A stretch of DNA of 64,000 nt. It comes from Palsa-504 sp963806335 (GTDB lineage: Bacteria > Actinomycetota > Actinomycetes > Streptosporangiales > Streptosporangiaceae). The stretch lies in assembly GCA_963806335.1 (NCBI GenBank), contig CAWDXO010000012.1:682001-746000 (forward strand), in the 5' to 3' direction. The translations under genes and the position numbers were made by a program. The notes beneath the pieces are model-generated. The model made no database searches. It saw nothing but the letters and a program-made list of their open reading frames with translations, and had not been told where the DNA came from. Each line of letters begins with the position of its first letter. The stretch's first letter is position 1. Shown in pieces: positions 41,741 to 49,642 of this stretch.

Positions 41741-42960
41741 CAAGAATCATGTTCCCGCGTATCGGGCGGTACAGGGAAGAGGCCGCCCGGCGGGACCTGC
41801 GAATCCTGCGGCTCGATTCGCCGGGCCCGGGCCGGGTCGGTAGCCTGCCAGGCCTCGCGGACCAGCACCTGGAGTGCGCCAGCCAGCGGGATGGCCAGCA
41901 GGGCCGCGACGAAACCGCCGAACACGCCGCCGACCAGGCTGCCCAGCGAGGCGCCGACCAGGACGGCGAGCAAGACGAGCAGCGGGCTGATCTTCACCGT
42001 CTTGCTCATGATCACCGGGTTCAGGATGTGGTTCTCGACCTGGGTGTAGACGAGGAAGACGACCAACGTGACGATGCCGGCGGTAAAGCTGTGGCCGAAC
42101 GCGAACAGCACGGTGGGGATGCCGGCCAGGGCGCCGCCGACCAGGGGCAGGAAGTCCACCAGGCCGACCCACAGCCCCCACAGCTGGGGGAACGGCACGC
42201 CGAGGACCAGCAGCGTCACGAACACCACGATCCCGGCGATGAGCGAGGTCAGGAAGTTCCCCAGCATGTACCCGATGACCGCGCTGTTCACCTCTCCGGA
42301 GATCCGGGTGGTCGCGGCCGCGCGGGACGGCCTCATCTGGCTGAGGATCCAGCGCCGCATCTTCGGGCCCTCGAGGAGCAGCATCAGGACCAGGACGAAG
42401 ATCGTCGCGAGCTGGATGATCAGGGAGAACGCGGCCGTGCCGATGCTCAGGGCCGGCTTGCTGAGCGACTGGGCGTAGGCCACCAGCTTGGGCGTGTTCC
42501 GCTGGACCCAGGCAAGGATGTGGTACTTGCGCGCCAGGTGGCCAATCCAGCCCGTGCCGTTCTGCGCGCTGGCGACATAGGAGGGCAGCCGGTTGGCCAG
42601 GTGGGTGATCCCGTTCACCAGCGGGTAGCCGAACACGGCGGCCAGGCCGATGAAGAACAGCAGCGCCAGGAGGGTGACGATGCCGACCGCGACGCCGCGG
42701 CGCCGGACCAGTCGCCGCTCCAGGACGGCCACGATCGGGTTGAGCAGCACGGAGACGAATCCGGCCACGAGGATCAGCAGCACGATGTCCCGGAGCCGGT
42801 AGATCAGCTTGCCGGCCAGGTAGGTGGCCGCCACGATCGCTACGGTGGTGACGATCGTCAGCAGCGGGACTCGCCGCCGGTCCGCGGCCTTCAGCAGGCG
42901 CGCCCGGCGGCTTTCCGGTGCCTCGTCCGCCGACGCCTCGTCGGTCGCCTGATCCTTCAC
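41740..42960 (-). CDS. AI-2E family (PerM-like) permease
   Basis: A 406-residue protein with about eight TM helices. Two N-terminal TMs (LLTIVTTVAIVAATYLAGKL, IVLLILVAGFVSVLL) precede a long soluble helix pair; the C-terminal block GYMLGNFLTSLIAGIVVFV, LVDFLPLVGGALAGIPTVL and YTQVENHILNPVIMSKTVKI is diagnostic of the family. Transport substrate unknown; some members export signals or act as antiporters. Confidence 0.93.
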   Translation of the reverse strand: MKDQATDEASADEAPESRRARLLKAADRRRVPLLTIVTTVAIVAATYLAGKLIYRLRDIVLLILVAGFVSVLLNPIVAVLERRLVRRRGVAVGIVTLLALLFFIGLAAVFGYPLVNGITHLANRLPSYVASAQNGTGWIGHLARKYHILAWVQRNTPKLVAYAQSLSKPALSIGTAAFSLIIQLATIFVLVLMLLLEGPKMRRWILSQMRPSRAAATTRISGEVNSAVIGYMLGNFLTSLIAGIVVFVTLLVLGVPFPQLWGLWVGLVDFLPLVGGALAGIPTVLFAFGHSFTAGIVTLVVFLVYTQVENHILNPVIMSKTVKISPLLVLLAVLVGASLGSLVGGVFGGFVAALLAIPLAGALQVLVREAWQATDPARARRIEPQDSQVPPGGLFPVPPDTREHDS

Positions 42961-43006
42961 CCGACCAGCATGCCAGGTCTGGCCGGCTCGGGCGTCACCT
43001 GGCTGG

Positions 43007-44230
43007 CTAGCGCCCGCGCGGGCTTAGGACGGTGACGGGAAGCTTGCGCGGTCCGCGGACCTGGCCACCGGACCAGGTGACGGCCGAGGAGTCGGAAAGC
43101 TCGAAGTCGGGGTAGCGGGCCAGCCACTCCTCCAGGGCCACCCGCAGTTCCATCCGGGCCAGGTTGGAGCCGAGGCAGCGATGTCTGCCGAGCCCGAAGG
43201 CAGCATGACGGTTCTTGGCCCGGTCGAGCTGCACGTGACCCGGGTTCTCGAAGACGGCCGGATCCCGGTTAGCGGAAGGGAACGGGAGGAGCAGCCAGTC
43301 GCCCTCTTTCAGCTGGTGCCCGTGAAAGTCGAAGTCCTTGGCGACCAGGCGCGCCATCGTGACCGGTGCGTAGGCCCGCAGGAGCTCTTCGATGGCGGTG
43401 CCCATCAGGCCCGGGTCGCTGGCCAGCCGCTGGCGGTCGCCGGGATGCCTGGCCAGGTGCCACAGGGAGGCGCCGATAGCCGACCAGGTGGTGTCGATCC
43501 CGGCGATCATCAACAGGATCATGGTGCCGCGGACGTGCTCTTTGGTCAGCTTGCTGCCGCCGATCTCGGTGCTCAGGAGGAACGAGGTCAGATCGTCCCT
43601 CGGACTCGTGATGTGTTCCTCGATCTGAGCGTCCATGTAGTCGTCGAGTTCGGCAAACATCGTCTCCCGTTCCTCGGCGGGACGGTCGACGTCCTCGAGC
43701 ACCAGGCGGATGAAGCGCCTGAAGAGGTCGGCGTCCTCCTGGCGGAATCCGAGGAACCTGACGATGACCCGTACCGGGATGTGCTGGGCGTACTCGGTGG
43801 CCGCGTCGAAGCTCGGCTGGCCCGCGGTCGCCGCGAGCAGCTGCCGGCACAGGTCCCTGGTAAAGGGCTCGAGCTCGGCGATCGCCTTGGGGGCGAAGGC
43901 GGGCAGCAGCATCCGCCGGGCCATGCTGTGAAAGGGCGGATCGGAGGTTATCGGCGGGGACAGCCCGATGGGGGCGGGCAGATCTTCGGGACCGGGCCGT
44001 CGTTCGCTGACCACGACCGAGCGGGACGTGAAGTGCTCGGTGTCGTAGGCCACTTCCGACACCAGATCGTGGGTCACCGGCAGCCAGGTCCCGCCGTAGC
44101 GGTCGCTGTGGGCGACGGGGCAGCGCTGGCGCAGCTCTTCCCAGATCGGGTAAGGGTCGGCGGCCCAGCCGGCGTCGGTGTGATCGAAGTCGGTGGCCCA
44201 GTCCTCGACGGGGGGATGGCGGCTGGTCAC
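43007..44230 (-). CDS. Cytochrome P450
   Basis: A 407-residue bacterial class I P450. I-helix AGIDTTWS, K-helix EELLR, and the heme loop FGLGRHRCLGSNLARMEL with the cysteine ligand near residue 350. The substrate cannot be inferred. Its ATG overlaps the TGA of the ferredoxin gene (ATGA), so the immediate electron donor is encoded with it; no ferredoxin reductase is present. Confidence 0.96.
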   Translation of the reverse strand: MTSRHPPVEDWATDFDHTDAGWAADPYPIWEELRQRCPVAHSDRYGGTWLPVTHDLVSEVAYDTEHFTSRSVVVSERRPGPEDLPAPIGLSPPITSDPPFHSMARRMLLPAFAPKAIAELEPFTRDLCRQLLAATAGQPSFDAATEYAQHIPVRVIVRFLGFRQEDADLFRRFIRLVLEDVDRPAEERETMFAELDDYMDAQIEEHITSPRDDLTSFLLSTEIGGSKLTKEHVRGTMILLMIAGIDTTWSAIGASLWHLARHPGDRQRLASDPGLMGTAIEELLRAYAPVTMARLVAKDFDFHGHQLKEGDWLLLPFPSANRDPAVFENPGHVQLDRAKNRHAAFGLGRHRCLGSNLARMELRVALEEWLARYPDFELSDSSAVTWSGGQVRGPRKLPVTVLSPRGR

Positions 44231-44448
44231 GGCTCTACCTTCGTGAGGGAAATCGCACGTTCCGGGCAGTTGTCCACGGCTAGGCGGGCTTTGCCGATGA
44301 GTTCCGCGGGCACGATGCCCGTGCCGATCTCCGACGACATGCCTAGGTCGTCGAGATCGAACAACTCGGGGGAAATGATGTAGCAGCGGTTATGCCCCTG
44401 GCACTTCTCCGGGTCGACGTGGACGCGGAAACTCGCTGCCGTCACCAT
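44227..44448 (-). CDS. [3Fe-4S]-type ferredoxin for the P450
   Basis: A 73-residue ferredoxin. CQGHNRC supplies two Cys with His at the position of the fourth ligand, and VDNCPERAI the third, the pattern of 3Fe-4S (or variant 4Fe-4S) P450-associated ferredoxins. It lies directly upstream of the P450 and is coupled to it. Confidence 0.94.
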   Translation of the reverse strand: MVTAASFRVHVDPEKCQGHNRCYIISPELFDLDDLGMSSEIGTGIVPAELIGKARLAVDNCPERAISLTKVEP

Positions 44449-44546
44449 GCCAGGGTACGACGTGAGCGGTCGGGACCGCGATGGCCGTGATGCGTCCGGA
44501 ATGACGCCGCGGCCGGCGCTCAGAACGACTCACCGGCCCCAACGAT

Positions 44547-44576
44547 CTCTTGACTTGCTCTTCACTGCCTCTTAAC
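44547..44576. promoter_or_regulatory. Three phased 11-bp repeats upstream of the redox operon
   Basis: CTCTTGAC, CTCTTCAC and CTCTTAAC start at 44547, 44558 and 44569, exactly 11 bp apart with 3-nt spacers. On the other strand the unit reads GTxAAGAG. Eleven-base phasing is characteristic of OmpR/PhoB-family response-regulator sites. It lies 25 bp upstream of the first gene of the redox module; the OmpR-type regulator is encoded 4.4 kb downstream. Confidence 0.75.
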
Positions 44577-44601
44577 CGTCTTGCTGCTGGAATCACGACC
44601 C

Positions 44602-45099
44602 ATGCGTGACACACATGAGTTCTTGCAGGAGGAGCAGACGGGCACCGTGCGGGCGAGGGGGCTCCGCCGTCTGTCGCGCCTGACCTGGCGGGCCACCCAG
44701 CTCAGCGCCGTCACCGCAGTCGGTTTCGCGACCTTGTTCGCGCGCAGCGCCCCCGTCCACACGGCGCTCGGCCAGACCACGGCGGCATCCGCGGCGAAGG
44801 CGGCTCGCCCGGCCGCCTCCCCTTCCGGCTCCCCGTCAGGAACGACCCGCCGTAAGCCGACCCGGCCGACCGGTCCCGCTAGCGCCCAGGCCACGGCCCG
44901 GCCCACCGCTCAGGCCGGCCAGCCCGCCGCCCCCCAGGCCTCCGCCGGGCCCGCTTCCTCGGCCAGTAAGGCCGCCCCGGCTCCATCCCAGAGCGCCAAG
45001 CTCACCCCGCCGAGCTCGGCTCCCGCGCCGGGTCCGGCGGCCAGCTCCGCCCCTGCCCCGGCACCCACCGTGTCAAGCGCTTCGCACGGGGGAGGCTGA
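44602..45099 (+). CDS. Membrane-anchored Ala/Pro/Ser-rich exported protein
   Basis: 165 residues. A short basic N-terminus (MRDTHEFLQEEQTG...LRRLSRLTWRA) precedes one hydrophobic segment (LSAVTAVGFATLFA); everything after it is low-complexity Ala/Pro/Ser/Thr with few aromatic residues. It begins the redox operon and its stop overlaps apbE (TGATG). No FMN-binding domain and no S/T-G-A-T/S flavinylation motif is seen, so it is not an obvious ApbE target. No clear Shine-Dalgarno. Confidence 0.7.
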   Translation: MRDTHEFLQEEQTGTVRARGLRRLSRLTWRATQLSAVTAVGFATLFARSAPVHTALGQTTAASAAKAARPAASPSGSPSGTTRRKPTRPTGPASAQATARPTAQAGQPAAPQASAGPASSASKAAPAPSQSAKLTPPSSAPAPGPAASSAPAPAPTVSSASHGGG

Positions 45100-46061
45100 T
45101 GCCTCCCGCGGAAACGTCCACCGGAGCGCGCACGTTCACGGCGCTGGGCACTTTCGCGACCCTGCTGGTCACGGACCCGGGCACCCTGGAGGAGGCGCAC
45201 GACCTGCTCGCTGCCGAGCTGGACGCGGTGGACCTGGCCTGCTCGCGGTTCCGTTCGGATTCCGAGCTCTGGCGGGTCAACCACTCCCAGGGCCGCCCGG
45301 TCCGGGTCAGCCCGCTATTCGCGGTCGCACTCCAGGTGGCCCTCACCGCGGCCGACATCACCGACGGGGACGTGGATCCCACCTGCGGGCAGTGCCTGGT
45401 CAGGCTCGGTTACGACCGGGACTTCGCAAAGGCGCGCCGGCAGACCGGCCCCCTGTACCAGCCGCCCACGCCCGCAGGCGGCTGGCGCAGGGTCAAGCTA
45501 GACCTGGACCGGTCCGAGGTCAGGGTGCGGGCTGGGGTCATGCTCGACCTGGGCGCGACGGCCAAGGCGCTGGCCGCCGACCGGGCCGCGACCGCCATCC
45601 ACGCGGCCACGGATTGCGGTGTCCTGGTGAACCTGGGCGGTGACATCCGGGTGGCTGGTGACCCGCCGGACGGCGGCTGGCGGGTCGGGATCGCCGACGA
45701 TGCCGACTTTGACGACAGCACCGCCAGCGTCGAGACGGCCCAAGTGGTCCTGATCCGCGACGGCGGCCTCGCCACGTCCAGCCCGCTGGGGCGCGCCTGG
45801 CAGCGGGATGGTGCCCGGCTGCACCACATCGTTGTCCCGTCCACGGGGCGCCCTGTCGACTCCTGCTGGCGTACCGTAAGCGTCGCCGCCGCGAGCTGCG
45901 TCGAGGCGAACATCGCGGCCACCGCCGCGATCCTGCGCGGTGAGCGGGCGGTCCCGTGGCTGGACAGCCTGCAGCTGCCCGCCCGCCTCGCCCGCCTGGA
46001 CGGCTCGACCGTCACCGTGGGCGGCTGGCCCGCCGACCTGGACCCGGAACGCCAGCCATGA
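45099..46061 (+). CDS. apbE: ApbE-type FAD:protein FMN transferase
   Basis: 320 residues. Family blocks are FATLLVTDPGTLEEAHDLL, DLGATAKALAADRAA, VNLGGDIRVAG, LATSSPLGR followed by HHIVVPSTGRPV, and SVAAASCVEANIAATAAIL, where a Glu stands at the metal-ligand Asp position. ApbE attaches FMN covalently to Thr/Ser of extracytoplasmic electron carriers. There is no signal peptide. It lies between the anchored protein and the heme membrane protein, overlapping both genes. Confidence 0.92.
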   Translation: MPPAETSTGARTFTALGTFATLLVTDPGTLEEAHDLLAAELDAVDLACSRFRSDSELWRVNHSQGRPVRVSPLFAVALQVALTAADITDGDVDPTCGQCLVRLGYDRDFAKARRQTGPLYQPPTPAGGWRRVKLDLDRSEVRVRAGVMLDLGATAKALAADRAATAIHAATDCGVLVNLGGDIRVAGDPPDGGWRVGIADDADFDDSTASVETAQVVLIRDGGLATSSPLGRAWQRDGARLHHIVVPSTGRPVDSCWRTVSVAAASCVEANIAATAAILRGERAVPWLDSLQLPARLARLDGSTVTVGGWPADLDPERQP

Positions 46062-46609
46062 GCCTTGACCTGCACGGACCGGGCCTGTGGTACGCGACGC
46101 GGGCGACCGGCCTGGTGACCTTGCTGCTGCTGACGGCCAGCGTGCTGTTGGGGATTCTCACCGCGGGGCGGTTCGCCAGCGAGAGGTGGCCCCGGTTCCT
46201 GTCGCAGGGGCTGCACCGCAACATCTCGCTGCTCGTACTGGTGTTCCTGACCTTGCACGTGGGCACCACGGTGATTGATACCTATACCTCGATCCCGCTG
46301 ACCGCTGCGTTCGTCCCGTTCGCATCCTCGTATAAGACGGTCTGGCTGAGCCTCGGCGCGGTTGCGCTTGACCTCCTCCTCGCCCTGGTGGCGACCAGCC
46401 TGGTGAGGACCCGGCTCGGCCACAGGTCATGGCGCCGGGTGCACTGGCTGGCCTACGCCTGCTGGCCGGTCGCTGTAGCGCACGGCCTGGGCATCGGCAC
46501 CGACCGCACCACGACCTGGGTGTTCGTCCTGAGCATGGTCTGCGTCCTGTCCGTCCTGGCCACCACCACCTGGCGGCTGGTCACCGTGGCCCGGCTCGGT
46601 GTCCGGTGA
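46058..46609 (+). CDS. Ferric-reductase-like heme membrane protein
   Basis: 183 residues, about five or six TM helices. Histidine pairs suitable for two b-hemes occur in the second and third TM region (GLHRNISLL, LTLHVGTT) and the fifth (RRVHWLAY, VAVAHGLG), as in ferric-reductase-like transmembrane proteins. It could move electrons across the membrane between the NuoF-like protein or ferredoxin inside and a flavoprotein outside. Starts at ATGA overlap with apbE and ends in GTGA overlap with the next gene. Confidence 0.88.
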   Translation: MSLDLHGPGLWYATRATGLVTLLLLTASVLLGILTAGRFASERWPRFLSQGLHRNISLLVLVFLTLHVGTTVIDTYTSIPLTAAFVPFASSYKTVWLSLGAVALDLLLALVATSLVRTRLGHRSWRRVHWLAYACWPVAVAHGLGIGTDRTTTWVFVLSMVCVLSVLATTTWRLVTVARLGVR

Positions 46610-47925
46610 CCGTGGTCGCCCTGGCGCCGCGGCCGCTGCGGACCCGGCTGCCCAGGCTGCTCGCGGGCGTCAGCGCCCGGCCGGCTGACCTGGCGGAACA
46701 CGAGCGGCAGCACGGGCCGCTGCCAGCACCTAACCGTTCTCGCCGCCAGCGGCCCGGACGCCTCATCGACGTCGTGGAGGCCGCGGGCCTCACCGGCCGC
46801 GGCGGAGCGGGCTTCCCGGCCGGGCGCAAGATGCGCTCTGTCGCCGCCGGGCCGGGCCGGAAGGTGTTGGTGGCCAACGGCGCGGAAGGGGAGCCCGCCA
46901 GCCTGAAGGACCGGCTGCTGCTGACCCGGTTCCCGCATCTGGTGCTGGACGGGATCACGCTCGCGGCCCAGGCGGTCGGCGCGAGCGAGGCGTACCTGTG
47001 CGTACACGGCGCCGATGCCGTGCTGGCCGACCGCCTGTACCACGCGGTGGCGGAACGGCAGGCCGGCGATCTGGACCCGATACGGGTCCAGATCGCCGGC
47101 CTCCCCCGCCGGTACGTCGCCAGCGAGCAGTCGGCGATCGTTCAGTTCCTGAACGGCGGCCCGGGAAAACCGACCTTTGCTCCGCCCCGGCCGCACGAGC
47201 GCGGTGTGAACGGGAATCCGACCCTGGTGCACAACGTCGAGACCCTGGCTCACCTGGCCTTGATTGCCCGCTATGGCAGCCGCTGGTTCAGGGACGCCGG
47301 ATTGCCGTCAGCCCCCGGGTCGATGCTCGTCACGGTGAGCGGCGCGGTGGTCCGCCCCGGCGTCTATGAGATCGAGATGGGTACCCCCGTCGGGCACGTG
47401 GTCGGGCTGGCGGGCGGCCCGGCCGAGCGCTTGCAGGCCGTCGGTGTCGGCGGCTATTTCGGTACCTGGCTGCCGGCCCAGGTGGCCTGGCCGACGCCGA
47501 TGACCCATGCGGGCCTGAAGGCGGCGGGAGGGACGATGGGCGCGGGCATCGTGATCGCGCTGCCGGCCTCTGCCTGCCCGATCGCGGAGACCGCCCGCGT
47601 GGTCCGCTACCTGGCCGAGGAAACTGCGGGCCAGTGTGGCCCGTGCCTGCTTGGCCTTCCTGTCCTTGCCGACGCGCTGAGCAACCTCGCCTACCACGGA
47701 GGGCGGCCCGGAGGGATCGGTGACATCGCCATGTTGATCCCGCTCATCGAGGGCCGGGGCGCTTGCCGGCACCCGGACGGAGCCACGCAATTGGTGGCCA
47801 GCATGCTCCGGGCGTTCGCGGCCGACGCGCACCGGCATGAGCGGCAAGGAGCGTGCGACGGGGTGCGACGGCCGCCGCTGCTGCCGCTGCCCGATGACGA
47901 GGAAAGGGACTGGGACTGGGGTTGA
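46606..47925 (+). CDS. NuoF-like (complex I 51-kDa/SLBB) iron-sulfur flavoprotein
   Basis: 439 residues from GTG 46606 (GTGA overlap). LTGRGGAGFPAGRKM and VANGAEGEPASLKDRLLL are the FMN/NADH site of NuoF. An SLBB-like domain follows (VTVSGAVVRPGVYEI). The cluster region is ETAGQCGPCLLGLP...GACRHPDG: compared with the usual SCGxCxPC it lacks the first Cys (Ala instead), so the Fe-S centre would have at most three Cys or use another ligand. It likely oxidises NAD(P)H or exchanges electrons with the ferredoxin. Confidence 0.9.
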   Translation: MTVVALAPRPLRTRLPRLLAGVSARPADLAEHERQHGPLPAPNRSRRQRPGRLIDVVEAAGLTGRGGAGFPAGRKMRSVAAGPGRKVLVANGAEGEPASLKDRLLLTRFPHLVLDGITLAAQAVGASEAYLCVHGADAVLADRLYHAVAERQAGDLDPIRVQIAGLPRRYVASEQSAIVQFLNGGPGKPTFAPPRPHERGVNGNPTLVHNVETLAHLALIARYGSRWFRDAGLPSAPGSMLVTVSGAVVRPGVYEIEMGTPVGHVVGLAGGPAERLQAVGVGGYFGTWLPAQVAWPTPMTHAGLKAAGGTMGAGIVIALPASACPIAETARVVRYLAEETAGQCGPCLLGLPVLADALSNLAYHGGRPGGIGDIAMLIPLIEGRGACRHPDGATQLVASMLRAFAADAHRHERQGACDGVRRPPLLPLPDDEERDWDWG

Positions 47926-48018
47926 CATCCCCCGCATTCGCATAGCACCGGCAATTCTGAGGAGGTGAAGCGGCGTTTCTTCCGGTCTGAAGGCCGGAGT
48001 CGTTACGCCGCGATCCTG

Positions 48019-48234
48019 ATGACCGTCAAGCTTCGCGTCAACCCGATCGCCTGCGTCGGCCACGGCATGTGCGCCGAGTTGCTGCCCGAGATGGTCGAGC
48101 TGGACCGGTGGGGATACCCGATCGTAGCGTCGCCTCAGGTCCCTGGGGCTCTAGTGAACCATGCCAGGAGGGCGGCGAAGGCCTGCCCCACCCTGGCCCT
48201 GCTGATCGAGGAGACCGCCGGCCGGCACCGCTAA
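48019..48234 (+). CDS. 3Fe-4S-type ferredoxin of the redox module
   Basis: 71 residues: CVGHGMC supplies two Cys and KACPTLAL the third, the same layout as P450-type ferredoxins. ATG 48019 was chosen to match the family N-terminus (MTVKLRVNPIACVG). An upstream GTG at 47965 lies within a GAGGAGG and would add a basic 18-residue tail, so that start is possible. It probably accepts electrons from the NuoF-like protein. Confidence 0.88.
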   Translation: MTVKLRVNPIACVGHGMCAELLPEMVELDRWGYPIVASPQVPGALVNHARRAAKACPTLALLIEETAGRHR

Positions 48235-48239
48235 GCGCG

Positions 48240-48815
48240 TTACTCGTCACCGCCGGCACCGTCGTCGCCCCGGATATGGGAGGTGGCGGTAGGCACCCCG
48301 GCCGAGCAGGACACCACCATCGTTACCGAGTTGGCGGCGGAGTCGAAGGTCACCTGGGTCGTGACGGCCGGCCCGCGGATCACCTGGTCCGCCTCGTAGC
48401 CCTGCGTGGGACTCCACGACACCAGGTAGGAACCAGCGGAGACGCACTCGGCCAGCACGGTGCCTCCCGCCGAGGTGAGGACGGTGCCGGCCGCCACCTG
48501 CGCGATCGGCGCGGCGGACGGCCGCGAGGCGGATGACGGCTCAGTGTGGCTCCGGGGCTGCGGCGCCGCCCCGGCCACTGGCGGCCGGGGCGAGCGGTGC
48601 CGGACCACGGCCCGGGTGGGGACCGGGGCGGGAGGCGTCGCTTCGCTGGCCTCATCGGCCTCACGAGCGAGCGCCTGATTCACGGCGGCCCCGGTCAGCT
48701 GCTGTCCCGGGGTAGCTGCGATGCCCTGGCCGAGCAGCGAAACGGCCAGCAGGCTGCCGGCGGTCGCGGTGGCCGCACCGAGCAGCCAGGCTCCTACGCC
48801 CACGAGGATGCGCAT
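48240..48815 (-). CDS. Membrane-anchored exported protein of unknown function
   Basis: 191 residues. An N-terminal TM or signal anchor (ILVGVGAWLLGAATATAGSLLAVSLL), a Pro-rich basic linker, and a C-terminal beta-rich domain with a Cys pair (LAECVSAG, VVSCSAG) likely forming a disulfide outside the cell. It is divergent from the response regulator gene and shares its promoter region with the 11-bp repeats, so it may be a target of the system. No family recognised. Confidence 0.75.
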   Translation of the reverse strand: MRILVGVGAWLLGAATATAGSLLAVSLLGQGIAATPGQQLTGAAVNQALAREADEASEATPPAPVPTRAVVRHRSPRPPVAGAAPQPRSHTEPSSASRPSAAPIAQVAAGTVLTSAGGTVLAECVSAGSYLVSWSPTQGYEADQVIRGPAVTTQVTFDSAANSVTMVVSCSAGVPTATSHIRGDDGAGGDE

Positions 48816-48843
48816 GTGCACCTGGCCTAGGGTGGGCGAACTC

Positions 48844-48865
48844 AGGTTAAGGCCAGGTAAAGGCC
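48844..48865. promoter_or_regulatory. Tandem 11-bp repeat upstream of the response regulator
   Basis: AGGTTAAGGCC (48844-48854) and AGGTAAAGGCC (48855-48865) are contiguous and differ at one base. A further partial dyad CCTAAGGACC follows. The core GGTTAAG also occurs, on the minus strand, in the third repeat in front of the redox operon. A candidate autoregulatory site of the OmpR-type regulator. Confidence 0.7.
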
Positions 48866-48955
48866 GTCCTAAGGACCTGCCGACCGGACCGGGACCGGCG
48901 GGCTGATGGCGGATCCAGCTGCACGGAAACACTGGCACCCGTTACCTTCACTGGT

Positions 48956-49642
48956 GTGGCCCAGCTGCTGCTCGTGGAAGACGACACTGCCATCCGGAGT
49001 GCCCTGATCCGGACCCTGACGATGCGCGGGCATGTAGTGACTAGCACGCCTACCGCCATGAGCGCGCTGCAGTACGTCCTGGCGACGCCGCCGGACCTGA
49101 TCCTGCTCGACCTCGGACTACCCGATCTCGGCGGGTACGAGACGCTGCGGATGATGCGGGCCGTCAGCTCCGTTCCCGTCGTCGTGGTCACCGCCCGCGA
49201 CGACGAAGCGGAAATCATCCGGGTTCTCGACGCGGGCGCTGACGACTACGTGATCAAGCCGTTCGGCCCAGGCCAGATCGAGGCCAGAATCCGTGCGGTA
49301 CTGCGCCGCTCAGCCCAGGGCGAGCCGAACGCCGACAGCCAGCTCAAGGTCGGCGGCCTGCGCTTGGACCCCGAGGGACACGAGGCTACCCTCGACGACG
49401 CGCCGCTCGACCTGAGCCGCCGCGAATTCGACTTGCTGCATTACCTCGCGCTTCGCGCCGGCCAGGTGGTGACCCGTCGTGACCTGCTCACCCACGTCTG
49501 GCGGCTGCCGTACGGCGGCGCAGACAAGACCGTCGACGTCCACGTATCGTGGCTGCGCAGGAAGCTCGGGGAGACCGCACAGCAGCCTCGCTACCTGCAC
49601 ACGGTCCGCGGGGTCGGGATCAAGCTCAGCCCGCCCTCATGA
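48956..49642 (+). CDS. OmpR/PhoB-family response regulator
   Basis: 228 residues. Receiver domain with VEDD, phospho-Asp in LILLDLGLPDLGG, VVVTARDD and the conserved Lys in VIKPF; then a winged helix (LDLSRREFDLLHYLALRAGQVVTRRDLL...DVHVSWLRRKLG...YLHTVRGVGI). Starts at GTG 48956. Coupled to the kinase gene by an ATGA overlap. Confidence 0.96.
   Translation: MAQLLLVEDDTAIRSALIRTLTMRGHVVTSTPTAMSALQYVLATPPDLILLDLGLPDLGGYETLRMMRAVSSVPVVVVTARDDEAEIIRVLDAGADDYVIKPFGPGQIEARIRAVLRRSAQGEPNADSQLKVGGLRLDPEGHEATLDDAPLDLSRREFDLLHYLALRAGQVVTRRDLLTHVWRLPYGGADKTVDVHVSWLRRKLGETAQQPRYLHTVRGVGIKLSPPS

Noticed and set aside
40537..43035. 832-codon plus-strand open frame
   Set aside because: Antisense to glgC and the AI-2E permease; composition is low-complexity charged residues typical of shadow frames.
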